From Shimia haliotis (GTDB lineage Bacteria; Pseudomonadota; Alphaproteobacteria; Rhodobacterales; Rhodobacteraceae): a stretch of DNA of 64,000 nucleotides. The notes under the pieces were generated by a model. The model was given only the letters and a program-made list of their open reading frames with translations. It had not been told where the DNA came from and made no database searches. A program made the position numbers and the translations under genes. Location of the stretch: contig NZ_FOSZ01000005.1 of assembly GCF_900114415.1 (NCBI RefSeq), positions 248,001-312,000 on the forward strand, written 5' to 3'. Shown here in pieces: positions 8,507 through 16,168 of this stretch (positions are counted from its first letter, which is position 1; each line of letters begins with the position of its first letter).

Positions 8507-9469
8507 ATGCGCGCATTTCAAGTCACGTCCCACGACACGCCCCCCGCAGTTCAGGAAGTTCCCACGCCGGAGCCCAAGAAAGGCGAGATCCGCGTTCGAA
8601 TTCGCGCCTGCGCTCTGAACTTTGGCGATCTCCTTATGATGAAGGGCACTTATCAGGCCACGCCTCCCCTTCCGTTCATTCTCGGAATGGAAGTCGCCGG
8701 CGAGGTCGAAAGCCTCGGCCCCGACACCAAAGGGCCGGCAGTCGGCTCCAAGGTTCTGGTGTTTGGTGGGCAGGGCGGGCTGGCAGAATTTGGCTGCTAT
8801 CCAGCCGAGAGCGCAGTGCCGCTACCAGACAGCATGACATTTGAAGAAGCTGCGGCCTTTCCCGTCGCTTACGGCACAAGCCACGTCGCGCTGGACTATC
8901 GCGCCCGCCTTCAGGAAGGCGAGAACCTTCTTGTTCTTGGAGCGGCCGGAGGTGTCGGCCTGACCGCCGTTGAGATCGGCAAGTTGATGGGCGCAAACGT
9001 CATCGCCTGTGCGCGCGGTGCGGAAAAGCTTGAAGTTGCAAAGAAAATGGGTGCCGATCACCTGATCGACGCCGGAAGCGAAGATATTCGCGACGCGGTA
9101 AAGGCACTGGGCGGTGCCGACGTAGTGTATGACCCTGTCGGCGGGGACCAGTTCAAGGCCGCCTTCCGTGCCTGTCGCCCCGAAGCGCGCTTGCTGCCAA
9201 TCGGCTTTGCATCAGGCGACATCCCGCAAATTCCGGCCAATCACTTGCTGGTCAAGAACCTGACGGTGATGGGGCTTTATTGGGGGGGCTACATGGCCTT
9301 CAAGCCGCAAGTGATCCTGAATTCAATGCGCACATTGTTCGGCTGGCATGCGGAAGGCAAAATCAAACCGCACATCAGCCATGTCCTGCCGCTTGAGCAG
9401 GCCGGTGAGGCCTACGAACTGATGCGGACGCGCAAATCGACAGGCAAAGTGGTCGTCACCGTCGAGTAA
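8507..9469 (+). CDS. NADPH:quinone oxidoreductase, zinc-free MDR family
   Basis: 320-residue medium-chain dehydrogenase/reductase of the quinone oxidoreductase (zeta-crystallin) type, which passes electrons from NADPH to quinones or similar enones. The N-terminal GroES-like part contains ALNFGDLLMMKG and GMEVAGEV. The Rossmann domain begins near residue 143 with VLGAAGGVGLTAVEIGKLMG. The zinc-binding cysteines of alcohol dehydrogenases are absent. The C-terminus ENDs with the usual KSTGKVVVTVE. A hairpin covers its Shine-Dalgarno. It faces a LysR gene on the other side, 17 bases away and convergent. The physiological substrate is not known. Confidence 0.88.
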   Translation: MRAFQVTSHDTPPAVQEVPTPEPKKGEIRVRIRACALNFGDLLMMKGTYQATPPLPFILGMEVAGEVESLGPDTKGPAVGSKVLVFGGQGGLAEFGCYPAESAVPLPDSMTFEEAAAFPVAYGTSHVALDYRARLQEGENLLVLGAAGGVGLTAVEIGKLMGANVIACARGAEKLEVAKKMGADHLIDAGSEDIRDAVKALGGADVVYDPVGGDQFKAAFRACRPEARLLPIGFASGDIPQIPANHLLVKNLTVMGLYWGGYMAFKPQVILNSMRTLFGWHAEGKIKPHISHVLPLEQAGEAYELMRTRKSTGKVVVTVE

Positions 9470-9486
9470 AATTTTGGTCGTGGGCC

Positions 9487-10380
9487 TCAGCCCACGACCC
9501 CAAGCCGAACGGGGTGCTCCGGTCGTCCGCGCATCGGCTGAAAGCCAGCCCGAATCAATTCCGCCAGATACGCGATCACGTCGCCCTTCGTCGGATCGGC
9601 GCCGTACATATTGATGTGCTGGTACCCCAGATCCGGCAAAGCGCCGCCGTGATCAATGATCTCAAGATGCGGTGGCTCGGTGCCTTCAAGCATTTCCCCA
9701 ATCGCCAAGTCTGCGGAAATCGTTGCCTCAACAGACCTGTCAGAATCCGTTTGCACGGCCGATTCCCATTCAATTCCCGCCCGATCAAATGCCGCGATGG
9801 CGCGCGGTCGGAACATACAATGGCGTCCAGATGCAAACGGCAACGGCCGCCGCCTCCAGCTTGCCCCGCCGGGCGCGCCAACCCACACCAATGGCATTTG
9901 GCACAAAGGTTCGGCATTTGCGGGCCGCTCGGCTTCTGTTGTGAGGATCAGATCCATCTCGCCTTTCTGGTACTGCTGCTTGAGCTCGATCGTGAAAGAC
10001 GAGTGCAACTTTACCTTCACACGCGGAAAAGCGGCGTTGAACTGCTGCAAGACCCGCGGAATGGCCGGATAAACGATGTCATGCGGCACCCCAAGTGAAA
10101 TTGTTCCCTCAAACTCATCATGCGTCAGCCGCCGGATCACCTCATCATTCAGCGTCACCATCCGCCGCGCGTATCCGAGCATCTGTTCACCTTGCGGGGT
10201 CAGAGCAATGCCGCGCCCCGAGCGATCCAACAGATCAACTCCGATCAATTCTTCCAGCCGTTTCAACTGCATGCTCACCGCAGACTGTGTCAGATGCAGG
10301 AAACCAGCGGCCTTTGTGACCCCTCCCAGATCCGCCACTGCGACAAAACTTCTGAGCGTTGTGACATCCAAATTTCGCAT
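9487..10380 (-). CDS. LysR-family transcriptional regulator
   Basis: 297 residues. The N-terminal winged HTH covers residues about 4-63 (LDVTTLRSFVAVADLGGVTKAAGFLHLTQSAVSMQLKRLEE), followed by LLDRSGRGIALTPQGE and an effector-binding domain (about 90-290). It is divergent from a DUF1127 gene with a 124-base shared promoter region, an arrangement often seen in Rhodobacteraceae, so control of that small gene as well as of itself is likely. The effector cannot be told from the sequence. Confidence 0.9.
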   Translation of the reverse strand: MRNLDVTTLRSFVAVADLGGVTKAAGFLHLTQSAVSMQLKRLEELIGVDLLDRSGRGIALTPQGEQMLGYARRMVTLNDEVIRRLTHDEFEGTISLGVPHDIVYPAIPRVLQQFNAAFPRVKVKLHSSFTIELKQQYQKGEMDLILTTEAERPANAEPLCQMPLVWVGAPGGASWRRRPLPFASGRHCMFRPRAIAAFDRAGIEWESAVQTDSDRSVEATISADLAIGEMLEGTEPPHLEIIDHGGALPDLGYQHINMYGADPTKGDVIAYLAELIRAGFQPMRGRPEHPVRLGVVG

Positions 10381-10504
10381 TCATCACCCTCCGTGATGCA
10401 ATTCGTCAAAAACATTCGTTTTTAAAATAGATCATAGCCTGCCATATACATCAAGCAACTTGATGCAAAACTGAAGACCAATCAAATTTCGAAAGGAGCC
10501 GACC

Positions 10505-10714
10505 ATGACCACCTTCACCCTCGCAGGCCAGCGTAAAACCCCACGTGCCAACGTGTTCGTACAAATCTTCAACTGGCTCCTGATTGCGCGTCAACGGCGC
10601 GAGCTTGCACAGCTTGATGATTATGCTCTCGAAGACATGGGGCTTAGCCGCGCAGACGTGGCTCAAGAGATCAAACGCCCCCTTTGGGACGTTCCCGCCC
10701 ATCGGTGCGGATAG
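10505..10714 (+). CDS. DUF1127 (YjiS-like) small protein
   Basis: 69 residues with the DUF1127 signature in the second half: RRELAQLDDYALEDMGLSRADVAQEIKRPLWD. Proteins of this family are small, basic and linked to RNA binding, phosphate/carbon metabolism or stress in some alphaproteobacteria; the role here is not known. GAAAGGAG lies upstream of ATG 10505 with good spacing. It is divergent from the LysR gene at 9487-10380. Confidence 0.85.
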   Translation: MTTFTLAGQRKTPRANVFVQIFNWLLIARQRRELAQLDDYALEDMGLSRADVAQEIKRPLWDVPAHRCG

Positions 10715-10804
10715 TTTGCAATTGGCATTCAAGCCGGAAATTGCCGGTTCACCAGCGGGAAATCCTTGAAATCGCCGCAATCCTAACCGATATTTCACCT
10801 GACG

Positions 10805-10826
10805 GCCGTCGGGACACCCCGACGGC
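10805..10826 (+). other. Stable hairpin in leader of the BI-1 gene
   Basis: Nine perfect pairs GCCGTCGGG / CCCGACGGC with an ACAC loop, ending 27 bases before ATG 10854 and 17 bases before its CGGAGG. There is no T-run, so it is either a weak end for the DUF1127 transcript or a 5' leader structure. Confidence 0.5.
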
Positions 10827-10853
10827 TCATAAGGTTTAGTATCGGAGGCTTAA

Positions 10854-11633
10854 ATGGCTGAATTTGACACAATCCGGAGCGCCGCAGGCACGCGTGCAGC
10901 CCAGATTGACGAGGGTCTTCGCGCCCATATGAACAAAGTGTACGGCACCATGTCCGTAGGCATGGTGATCACTGCTCTGGCCGCTTGGGCTATTGCAGGT
11001 CTGGCAACCACCACCGATCCGTCGGTTGCAGCTGCTCAGCTGCCCAACGGCACACTTCTCTCCAACTTTGGTGTGACACTCTACGGCAGCCCGCTGCGTT
11101 GGGTTGTGATGTTTGCGCCGCTGGCGTTCATCTTCTTTGGCTGGGGCGCACTGATGCGTCGTGGCTCTGCGGCGACCGTTCAGCTGGGCTTTTATGCCTT
11201 CGCCGCGATCATGGGCGTTTCGATGAGCTCGATCTTCCTCGTCTATACACCCTATTCGATCGTTCAGACCTTCATCGTCACAGCCATCGCGTTCTCTGCG
11301 CTGTCTCTTTACGGCTACGCCACCAAGCGTGACCTGTCGGCGATGGGCACCTTCCTGATGATGGGTGTTGTTGGACTGCTCGTCGCAATGGTGATCAACA
11401 TCTTCCTGCAGTCGCCCGCAATGATGTATGCGATTTCCATGATCGGCGTTCTGATCTTCGCAGGCCTGACAGCTTTCTACACGCAAGACATCAAGAACAC
11501 CTATGTGGCGCATGCACACCACGGTGATCAGGAATGGCTGGACAAGGCCGCCTATGATGGCGCGCTGAGCCTCTACATCTCCTTCCTGAACATGTTCCAG
11601 TTCCTGCTGATGTTCATGGGCCAACAGGAATAA
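10854..11633 (+). CDS. Bax inhibitor-1 / YccA family membrane protein
   Basis: 259-residue integral membrane protein of the BI-1 (TMBIM, YccA-like) family. After a soluble N-terminus of about 25 residues, seven hydrophobic segments can be read. Examples are the one around residues 33-53 (MSVGMVITALAAWAIAGLA), PLRWVVMFAPLAFIFFGWGAL and MMGVVGLLVAMVINIFL. The loop AGLTAFYTQDIKN before the last segments is the typical YccA/BI-1 region, and its Asp belongs to the family pH/Ca2+-sensing site. Bacterial members form ion leaks or modulate FtsH. CGGAGG precedes the ATG. A clean terminator follows. Confidence 0.93.
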   Translation: MAEFDTIRSAAGTRAAQIDEGLRAHMNKVYGTMSVGMVITALAAWAIAGLATTTDPSVAAAQLPNGTLLSNFGVTLYGSPLRWVVMFAPLAFIFFGWGALMRRGSAATVQLGFYAFAAIMGVSMSSIFLVYTPYSIVQTFIVTAIAFSALSLYGYATKRDLSAMGTFLMMGVVGLLVAMVINIFLQSPAMMYAISMIGVLIFAGLTAFYTQDIKNTYVAHAHHGDQEWLDKAAYDGALSLYISFLNMFQFLLMFMGQQE

Positions 11634-11657
11634 GTTCGGCACAGCTGAAATTCGAGA

Positions 11658-11685
11658 GGGCCGGTCACATCGACCGGCCCTTTTT
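11658..11685 (+). terminator. Terminator of the BI-1 gene
   Basis: GGGCCGGT / ACCGGCCC stem followed by TTTTT and C, 25 bases after the stop codon. Confidence 0.9.
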
Positions 11686-11742
11686 CGTTGGCGGATATCC
11701 AGCCTGTGTTACTCTGGCGACACCTCAGGATTGGAGTTATCG

Positions 11743-12129
11743 ATGAAACGCGTTTTTGCCGCAATGTCTTTCGCCCTGCTTGTGCAGCCTGCTTTGGCGG
11801 GTCCCAATCCTGCCAAAGGGACTGACCACCTCTGCACAGGCTTTCAAGAAACTCTGGAAGGGGTCTGGGTGGACGAAAATAACCGACCAGCCCTGCGGTT
11901 CCGCTTTGGGTCGGATCGCAATGGTGTCGGGTGCTATGCGTGGCTTAACTCGAACCCAAACTGGAATATAGAAGCCCCTGGCGCGCTGATATTGGACCGC
12001 GTGCGTTGGAATGGCGGTCTGCGGTCATTCAAGGCCGGTGTGGCCGAGTTGGTGTTTGACACCCAATCGGGCGGCGCGCGCCTCGTCAATCTTCAAGGTA
12101 ACGAGGCACGCGGCATTCTGGATCAGTGA
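11743..12129 (+). CDS. Secreted protein of unknown function
   Basis: 128 residues, not recognised. A Sec signal peptide is clear: MKRVFAAMSFALLVQPALAG, cleaved after ALA. The mature part has cysteines in DHLCTGF and GVGCYAW that may form a disulfide, and several Trp/Gly-rich short strands (GVWVDE, LILDRVRWNGG), suggesting a small beta-sheet protein. ATG 11743 is preferred over the in-frame ATG 12 bases earlier because TTGGAG lies 7 bases before it. It is convergent with the GNAT gene and ends one base before it. Confidence 0.65.
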   Translation: MKRVFAAMSFALLVQPALAGPNPAKGTDHLCTGFQETLEGVWVDENNRPALRFRFGSDRNGVGCYAWLNSNPNWNIEAPGALILDRVRWNGGLRSFKAGVAELVFDTQSGGARLVNLQGNEARGILDQ

Positions 12130-12642
12130 TCAGTTCAGCGCCATTTGCATCTGAACCGCCGGAAAATGAACGCCAGGCGCCAAAGTGAGTTCGACCTCAC
12201 CCTGCTCAGAAAACCCCATCATGCGATAAAAGGCCTGTGCGGTGTGCGTACTCATACAGCTCAGCTTGGTCATGCCGTGCGCACCGGCTGATGCCAGCGT
12301 CACTTCAATGAGCGCCTTTGCCACCCCGCGCCGCAACCAGTCTGCCCGCGTTGCAACGTGCCGCACATGCCCTTGATGCGCATCCCCAGCACCGCGCAAC
12401 GGACCGAAATCCGTCCAGCCACCAGCTCCGACCACCTCGTCGGTTTCCGCGCATTCCGCCAGAAAATACGTACCGCTGGTCAGCAATGCATCCTGTGCCC
12501 TGGTGATCAGCGGCAAGGCCCCTTCCAGAACTTCAGCGTCATAGTCCTGTGGCAGCAATTCCGGATAAGACGCCGAAAACAGTCTGTTCAAGGCGTCGCG
12601 GTCATCCCGCTGAGCGGGCCTGATAAAAAATGGATGTCTCAT
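12130..12642 (-). CDS. GNAT-family N-acetyltransferase
   Basis: 170 residues with the GNAT fold. The acetyl-CoA motif reads VRHVATRADWLRRGVAKALIE, a variant of the R-x-x-G-x-G/A loop, preceded by a strand EVVGAGGWTDF and followed by ASAGAHGMTKLSCMST and AFYRMMGF, a usual end for the domain. Substrate unknown. ATG 12642 (MRHPFFIRPAQ) is chosen because AACAGGA lies 8 bases before it; an in-frame start 51 bases upstream gives a non-family extension that would run into the rpmG terminator. Confidence 0.85.
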   Translation of the reverse strand: MRHPFFIRPAQRDDRDALNRLFSASYPELLPQDYDAEVLEGALPLITRAQDALLTSGTYFLAECAETDEVVGAGGWTDFGPLRGAGDAHQGHVRHVATRADWLRRGVAKALIEVTLASAGAHGMTKLSCMSTHTAQAFYRMMGFSEQGEVELTLAPGVHFPAVQMQMALN

Positions 12643-12683
12643 AAGGTGCGTCCTGTTGGGGGAATTTTTTAGGGCGCGACCTC

Positions 12684-12718
12684 CAAAAAACAAAAAACCG
12701 CGCCTTGGTGTGGCGCGG
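12684..12718 (-). terminator. Terminator of rpmG
   Basis: On the minus strand, CCGCGCC and GGCGCGG arms around a 7-base loop are followed by TTTTTTGTTTTTT. It starts 29 bases downstream of the rpmG stop codon. Confidence 0.88.
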
Positions 12719-12746
12719 CTTTTGCAGTGTCTCGGAAAGTTTGATC

Positions 12747-12914
12747 TTACTTGATCTTGCCTTCTTTGTACTCGACATGCTTGCGCACCACCGGGTCGTA
12801 CTTACGTACGACCATCTTTTCGGTCATGGTGCGTGCATTTTTCTTGGTCACGTAGAAATGGCCCGTGCCCGCGGTCGAGTTCAGACGGATCTTGATGGTC
12901 GTCGGCTTCGCCAT
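12747..12914 (-). CDS. rpmG: 50S ribosomal protein L33
   Basis: A 55-residue gene read directly from the minus strand: it begins [20 protein letters not shown] and ends EYKEGKIK. This is L33, a small subunit near the E site of the 50S ribosome. The sequence carries no zinc-ribbon cysteine pairs, so it is the cysteine-free form that needs no zinc. GGAGAA lies upstream of ATG 12914. Monocistronic, with its own terminator. It is shorter than most length cut-offs and easy to miss. Confidence 0.97.
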   Translation of the reverse strand: MAKPTTIKIRLNSTAGTGHFYVTKKNARTMTEKMVVRKYDPVVRKHVEYKEGKIK

Positions 12915-13114
12915 TGTGCTTCTCCTGCGCCGGAGCGCACGCGCCCCGTGAAATTCTTATGAAGCTCGCCTTTTACTGATGCTCTGGCCCGAGTCAATGG
13001 GATTCCCCCAATAAACTTGCCGCATATGAAAATTTGTGCCGATTGGCGACATTGCGCCCCCGCCCAAAGCCGTTAGGTTCTAGAAACCCGTTCGGAAAGA
13101 CACCTATCGTTTCA

Positions 13115-14155
13115 ATGCTCTGGTTTTGGATTGCCACCTCTGTACCGCTCGCTTTGCTAAGCCTCGCCGCCTTTTTGGGCGGGTGGTGGACGCTGGCCGC
13201 CTTTCTTTACATGACTGCATTTGTGCACGTGATGGACCGCCTGATTCAGGGCACTGTTGCCAGAATCAAATCAAGCGGCGAATTCCCCAGCGGCAGACGC
13301 CTGTCGATTCTTCTTGGCCTGTCCCATTTCGCGCTGATCGCTTTTGCGGTTGTTGCCCTTTCGGGCGGCTCCGGTCTCGGAATTGCAGAGCAAATCCTCT
13401 GTTTCCTCGCCTTTGGGCTATTTTTTGGCCAGGTCAGCAACGCCAACGCACATGAACTGATCCACAAGGGAGATCGATTCTCTCGGCGACTGGGCACTTG
13501 GGTCTACATCACGCTCCTGTTTGGGCATCACACCAGCGCGCATACGCGTGTCCACCACATATGGGTCGCAACCCCGAACGACCCAAACAGCCCCCGCAAG
13601 GGAGAGAGTTTTTACCGGTTCTGGCCGCGCGCATGGATTGGCTCTTTCCGCGAAGGTCTGAAGGCGGAAACCGCTCTGCGGGCGCGCAAGTCTGCGCCGC
13701 CCCCGTCTTGGACGCATCCTTATGTTACCTATGTTGGCGGTGCCGCACTCTGCCTGCTCTTCTGCTACCTGACTCTCGATTGGAAAGGCCTGATGGCCTA
13801 CGTTCTGGTCACCGCCTATGCGCAAATGCAGCTTCTGGTGTCTGACTATGTGCAACACTATGGCCTCGAGCGCAGACAACTGGACACTGGCAAATACGAG
13901 CCGGTTGGCCCTAAACACAGTTGGAACGCGCCAGAGTTTTATTCTTCGGCTTTAATGCTCAACGCGCCGCGCCATTCCGACCACCACATCAATCCTACGC
14001 GCGACTATCCATCGCTGAGGCTCGCTAAAGACACCATGCCGATCCTACCGCGATCCCTGCCGCTGATGGGCTCACTGGCCCTTTGGCCACGCATGTGGCG
14101 GCGGGTGATGGACCCCCGCGTGGCACAGCTGGGCAAGTCCGGGGATTGTGACTAG
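13115..14155 (+). CDS. AlkB-type membrane hydroxylase (alkane monooxygenase family)
   Basis: 346-residue membrane-bound di-iron hydroxylase. All eight-histidine motifs are present: HELIHK (113-118), HTRVHHIWVATPNDP with its conserved histidines near 143-148, LNAPRHSDHH (282-291) and the AlkB-specific DYVQHYGL (244-251). Four to six transmembrane helices lie around them, for example 5-35, 68-108 and 207-240. Family members insert oxygen into terminal CH bonds of alkanes or related chains using rubredoxin electrons. No rubredoxin gene is adjacent. The start is uncertain: ATG 13115 fits the membrane N-terminus, although no strong Shine-Dalgarno is seen; the frame is open to 13034. The substrate is not proven. 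Confidence 0.87.
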   Translation: MLWFWIATSVPLALLSLAAFLGGWWTLAAFLYMTAFVHVMDRLIQGTVARIKSSGEFPSGRRLSILLGLSHFALIAFAVVALSGGSGLGIAEQILCFLAFGLFFGQVSNANAHELIHKGDRFSRRLGTWVYITLLFGHHTSAHTRVHHIWVATPNDPNSPRKGESFYRFWPRAWIGSFREGLKAETALRARKSAPPPSWTHPYVTYVGGAALCLLFCYLTLDWKGLMAYVLVTAYAQMQLLVSDYVQHYGLERRQLDTGKYEPVGPKHSWNAPEFYSSALMLNAPRHSDHHINPTRDYPSLRLAKDTMPILPRSLPLMGSLALWPRMWRRVMDPRVAQLGKSGDCD

Positions 14156-14187
14156 ATCAACAGGCAAATGGGTGGCAGCATAGCCCC

Positions 14188-14580
14188 ATGAAACGCTTGA
14201 TCCTTGCCGCTGCCCTTGTCGCCGCGCCCGCGTGGTCGCAAACGGCCATGACCGCGTCCGAATTTGAATCCTACGTGTCTGGCAAAACGCTTTTTTATGC
14301 GGCGGACGGCACACGCTATGGCGTCGAAGAATATCTGCCCGATCGGCGCGTACGGTGGTCCTTTTTGGACGGACAATGCAAAGAAGGCCTCTGGTACGAG
14401 GAGGCCGGCAACATCTGCTTTGTCTACGACGACAACCCAACCCCACAATGCTGGAGCTTCTTCCGAGGGGCCTCGGGCCTTTCGGCGCAGTTTGAAACTG
14501 GTGACACCGGCACTGTGCTGTATGAAATCGAGGCCACGGGCGAAGAGATGCTCTGCCTTGGCCCCGAGATCGGCGTTTAA
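14188..14580 (+). CDS. Secreted protein of unknown function
   Basis: 130 residues with a signal peptide (MKRLILAAALVAAPAWSQ). The mature part has four or more cysteines (GQCKEG, NICFVYDD, PQCWSF, MLCLG) spaced as for two disulfides, and a motif of the type LDGQCKEGLWYEE...ICFVYD that I remember from small secreted Rhodobacteraceae proteins without assigned function. It starts 32 bases after the AlkB-like gene and may be co-transcribed with it. Its stop overlaps the convergent xseA stop by three bases. Confidence 0.7.
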   Translation: MKRLILAAALVAAPAWSQTAMTASEFESYVSGKTLFYAADGTRYGVEEYLPDRRVRWSFLDGQCKEGLWYEEAGNICFVYDDNPTPQCWSFFRGASGLSAQFETGDTGTVLYEIEATGEEMLCLGPEIGV

Positions 14581-16094
14581 AACAGGCTGCCCTGCTCCGG
14601 TGCGTCAGGCTTTTTTGCTTTAGGTTTAGGCGCAGCCTTCTTTGGCGTCGCGGGCGTGGCGGCAACAGCCCCCTGCCCGACCTTGAGCCGCCCATCGGCA
14701 AATTCGATCTCGATCTCGCTGGCTTTGCCCGCGACTTCCGCGGTCTTTACCAACGCGCCATCGCCACGCACCACCGCATAGCCGCGTTCCAAAGTTGCCT
14801 GATAACTCAAGGTCTCGCGCATCCGGTCCAGCGCCGCCAGCTGATCCTTTAGTCCCTGCACTTGCCGCGTGCCTGCTTCCGCAAGCCGGCGACTCAGATC
14901 CGCCACTCGTTCCCGGCGACGATCAATGTCTCGCCTCAGCCTCACCGGCGTCAGCCGGTCCGCGTGACGTCCCAAGGTTTGGCGTCTGATTTCAATCATC
15001 CGCTGCAAAGACTGTGCCCGCAGCCCGCCACTGGACTGTGCCAGCGCCACGCGACGCGTCTGCACGCCAGCTTGCAAGGCCCGTGGCAAAGCATCCCCTG
15101 CCGCGTCCAACCGCTGACGGGGTGTCTGCAGCAACATATCCACACGCGGGATCGCCCGCGACAGGTCGCGCAAACGCTGATCTCGCAGGCTCAGCGCCTG
15201 CCCGATCCCGCGCGTCATGCGCGCACCCTGTTCTTCGACCCAACCCGCAATTTCCAACCGCACCGGCACCGCCAGCTCTGCTGCCGCCGTCGGGGTCGGC
15301 GCGCGCTTGTCGGAGACAAAATCAATCAGCGTTGTGTCGGTCTCATGTCCCACAGCAGAAATCAGCGGGATATCGGACCCCGCAGCCGCCCGCGCAACGA
15401 TCTCTTCATTGAACCCCCAAAGGTCTTCGATCGAGCCGCCACCCCTCGCCACAATGATCAGATCAGGTCGCGGCATCGCGCCACCCGGTGTCATTTGGTT
15501 GAACCCTTGGATGGCGTTGGCCACTTGAGGCGCACATTGCTCGCCCTGCACCGCTACCGGCCAGATAATGACCTTGCGCGGGAAACGATCCCGCAGCCTA
15601 TGCAAAATATCGCGAATTACCGCTCCGCTAGGGGAGGTCACGACCCCGATAACTTCAGGCAAATAGGGCAGTGGTTTCTTGCACTCTGGTGCAAACAGAC
15701 CTTCGGCCTGCAACATCGCCTTACGTTTTTCCAGCATCGCCATCAATGCACCAACGCCAGCTGGTTTCAGGTCTTCGACAACCAGTTGGTACTTGGACTG
15801 CCCCGGAAAGGTGGTCAGTCGCCCCGTGGCGACCACTTCCATGCCTTCCTCCGGCCGTGTTGCAATGCGCGACGCCACGCCCTTCCACATCACCGCGGCA
15901 ATCACTGACCGGTCGTCTTTCAGGTCCAGATACACATGGCCTGAACGCGGAAAAGACACCCGCCCGATTTCGCCCTTGATGCGCACATGGGAAAACTCGC
16001 CCTCAATCATACGTTTGATGGCACCGGAAAGCTCGGAAACGCTAAATTCCGGTGCGTTTTCGCCCTCAATCGGGTCGTCGATAAGGTCAGACAT
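14577..16094 (-). CDS. xseA: Exodeoxyribonuclease VII large subunit
   Basis: 505-residue XseA, the catalytic subunit of ExoVII, which degrades single-stranded DNA to oligonucleotides. An N-terminal OB-fold (FSVSELSGAIKRMIEGEFSHVRIKGEIG) is followed by the catalytic core with the VVTSPSGAVIRDILHRL and VARGGGSIEDLWGFN blocks and SAVGHETDTTLIDFVSD. After that comes a long coiled-coil region rich in Arg/Leu/Gln (about residues 290-430), and a Lys/Pro/Ala-rich tail. ATG 16094 (MSDLIDD) is used; an upstream extension has no family support. It is divergent from purD. Confidence 0.95.
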   Translation of the reverse strand: MSDLIDDPIEGENAPEFSVSELSGAIKRMIEGEFSHVRIKGEIGRVSFPRSGHVYLDLKDDRSVIAAVMWKGVASRIATRPEEGMEVVATGRLTTFPGQSKYQLVVEDLKPAGVGALMAMLEKRKAMLQAEGLFAPECKKPLPYLPEVIGVVTSPSGAVIRDILHRLRDRFPRKVIIWPVAVQGEQCAPQVANAIQGFNQMTPGGAMPRPDLIIVARGGGSIEDLWGFNEEIVARAAAGSDIPLISAVGHETDTTLIDFVSDKRAPTPTAAAELAVPVRLEIAGWVEEQGARMTRGIGQALSLRDQRLRDLSRAIPRVDMLLQTPRQRLDAAGDALPRALQAGVQTRRVALAQSSGGLRAQSLQRMIEIRRQTLGRHADRLTPVRLRRDIDRRRERVADLSRRLAEAGTRQVQGLKDQLAALDRMRETLSYQATLERGYAVVRGDGALVKTAEVAGKASEIEIEFADGRLKVGQGAVAATPATPKKAAPKPKAKKPDAPEQGSLF

Positions 16095-16168
16095 CTCGGC
16101 TCGCTTGTAGAACTGCTCTCCACAGCTTAGAACGCCCGCAACCGAAGGCCAAGCGGAAGGCGACACCC

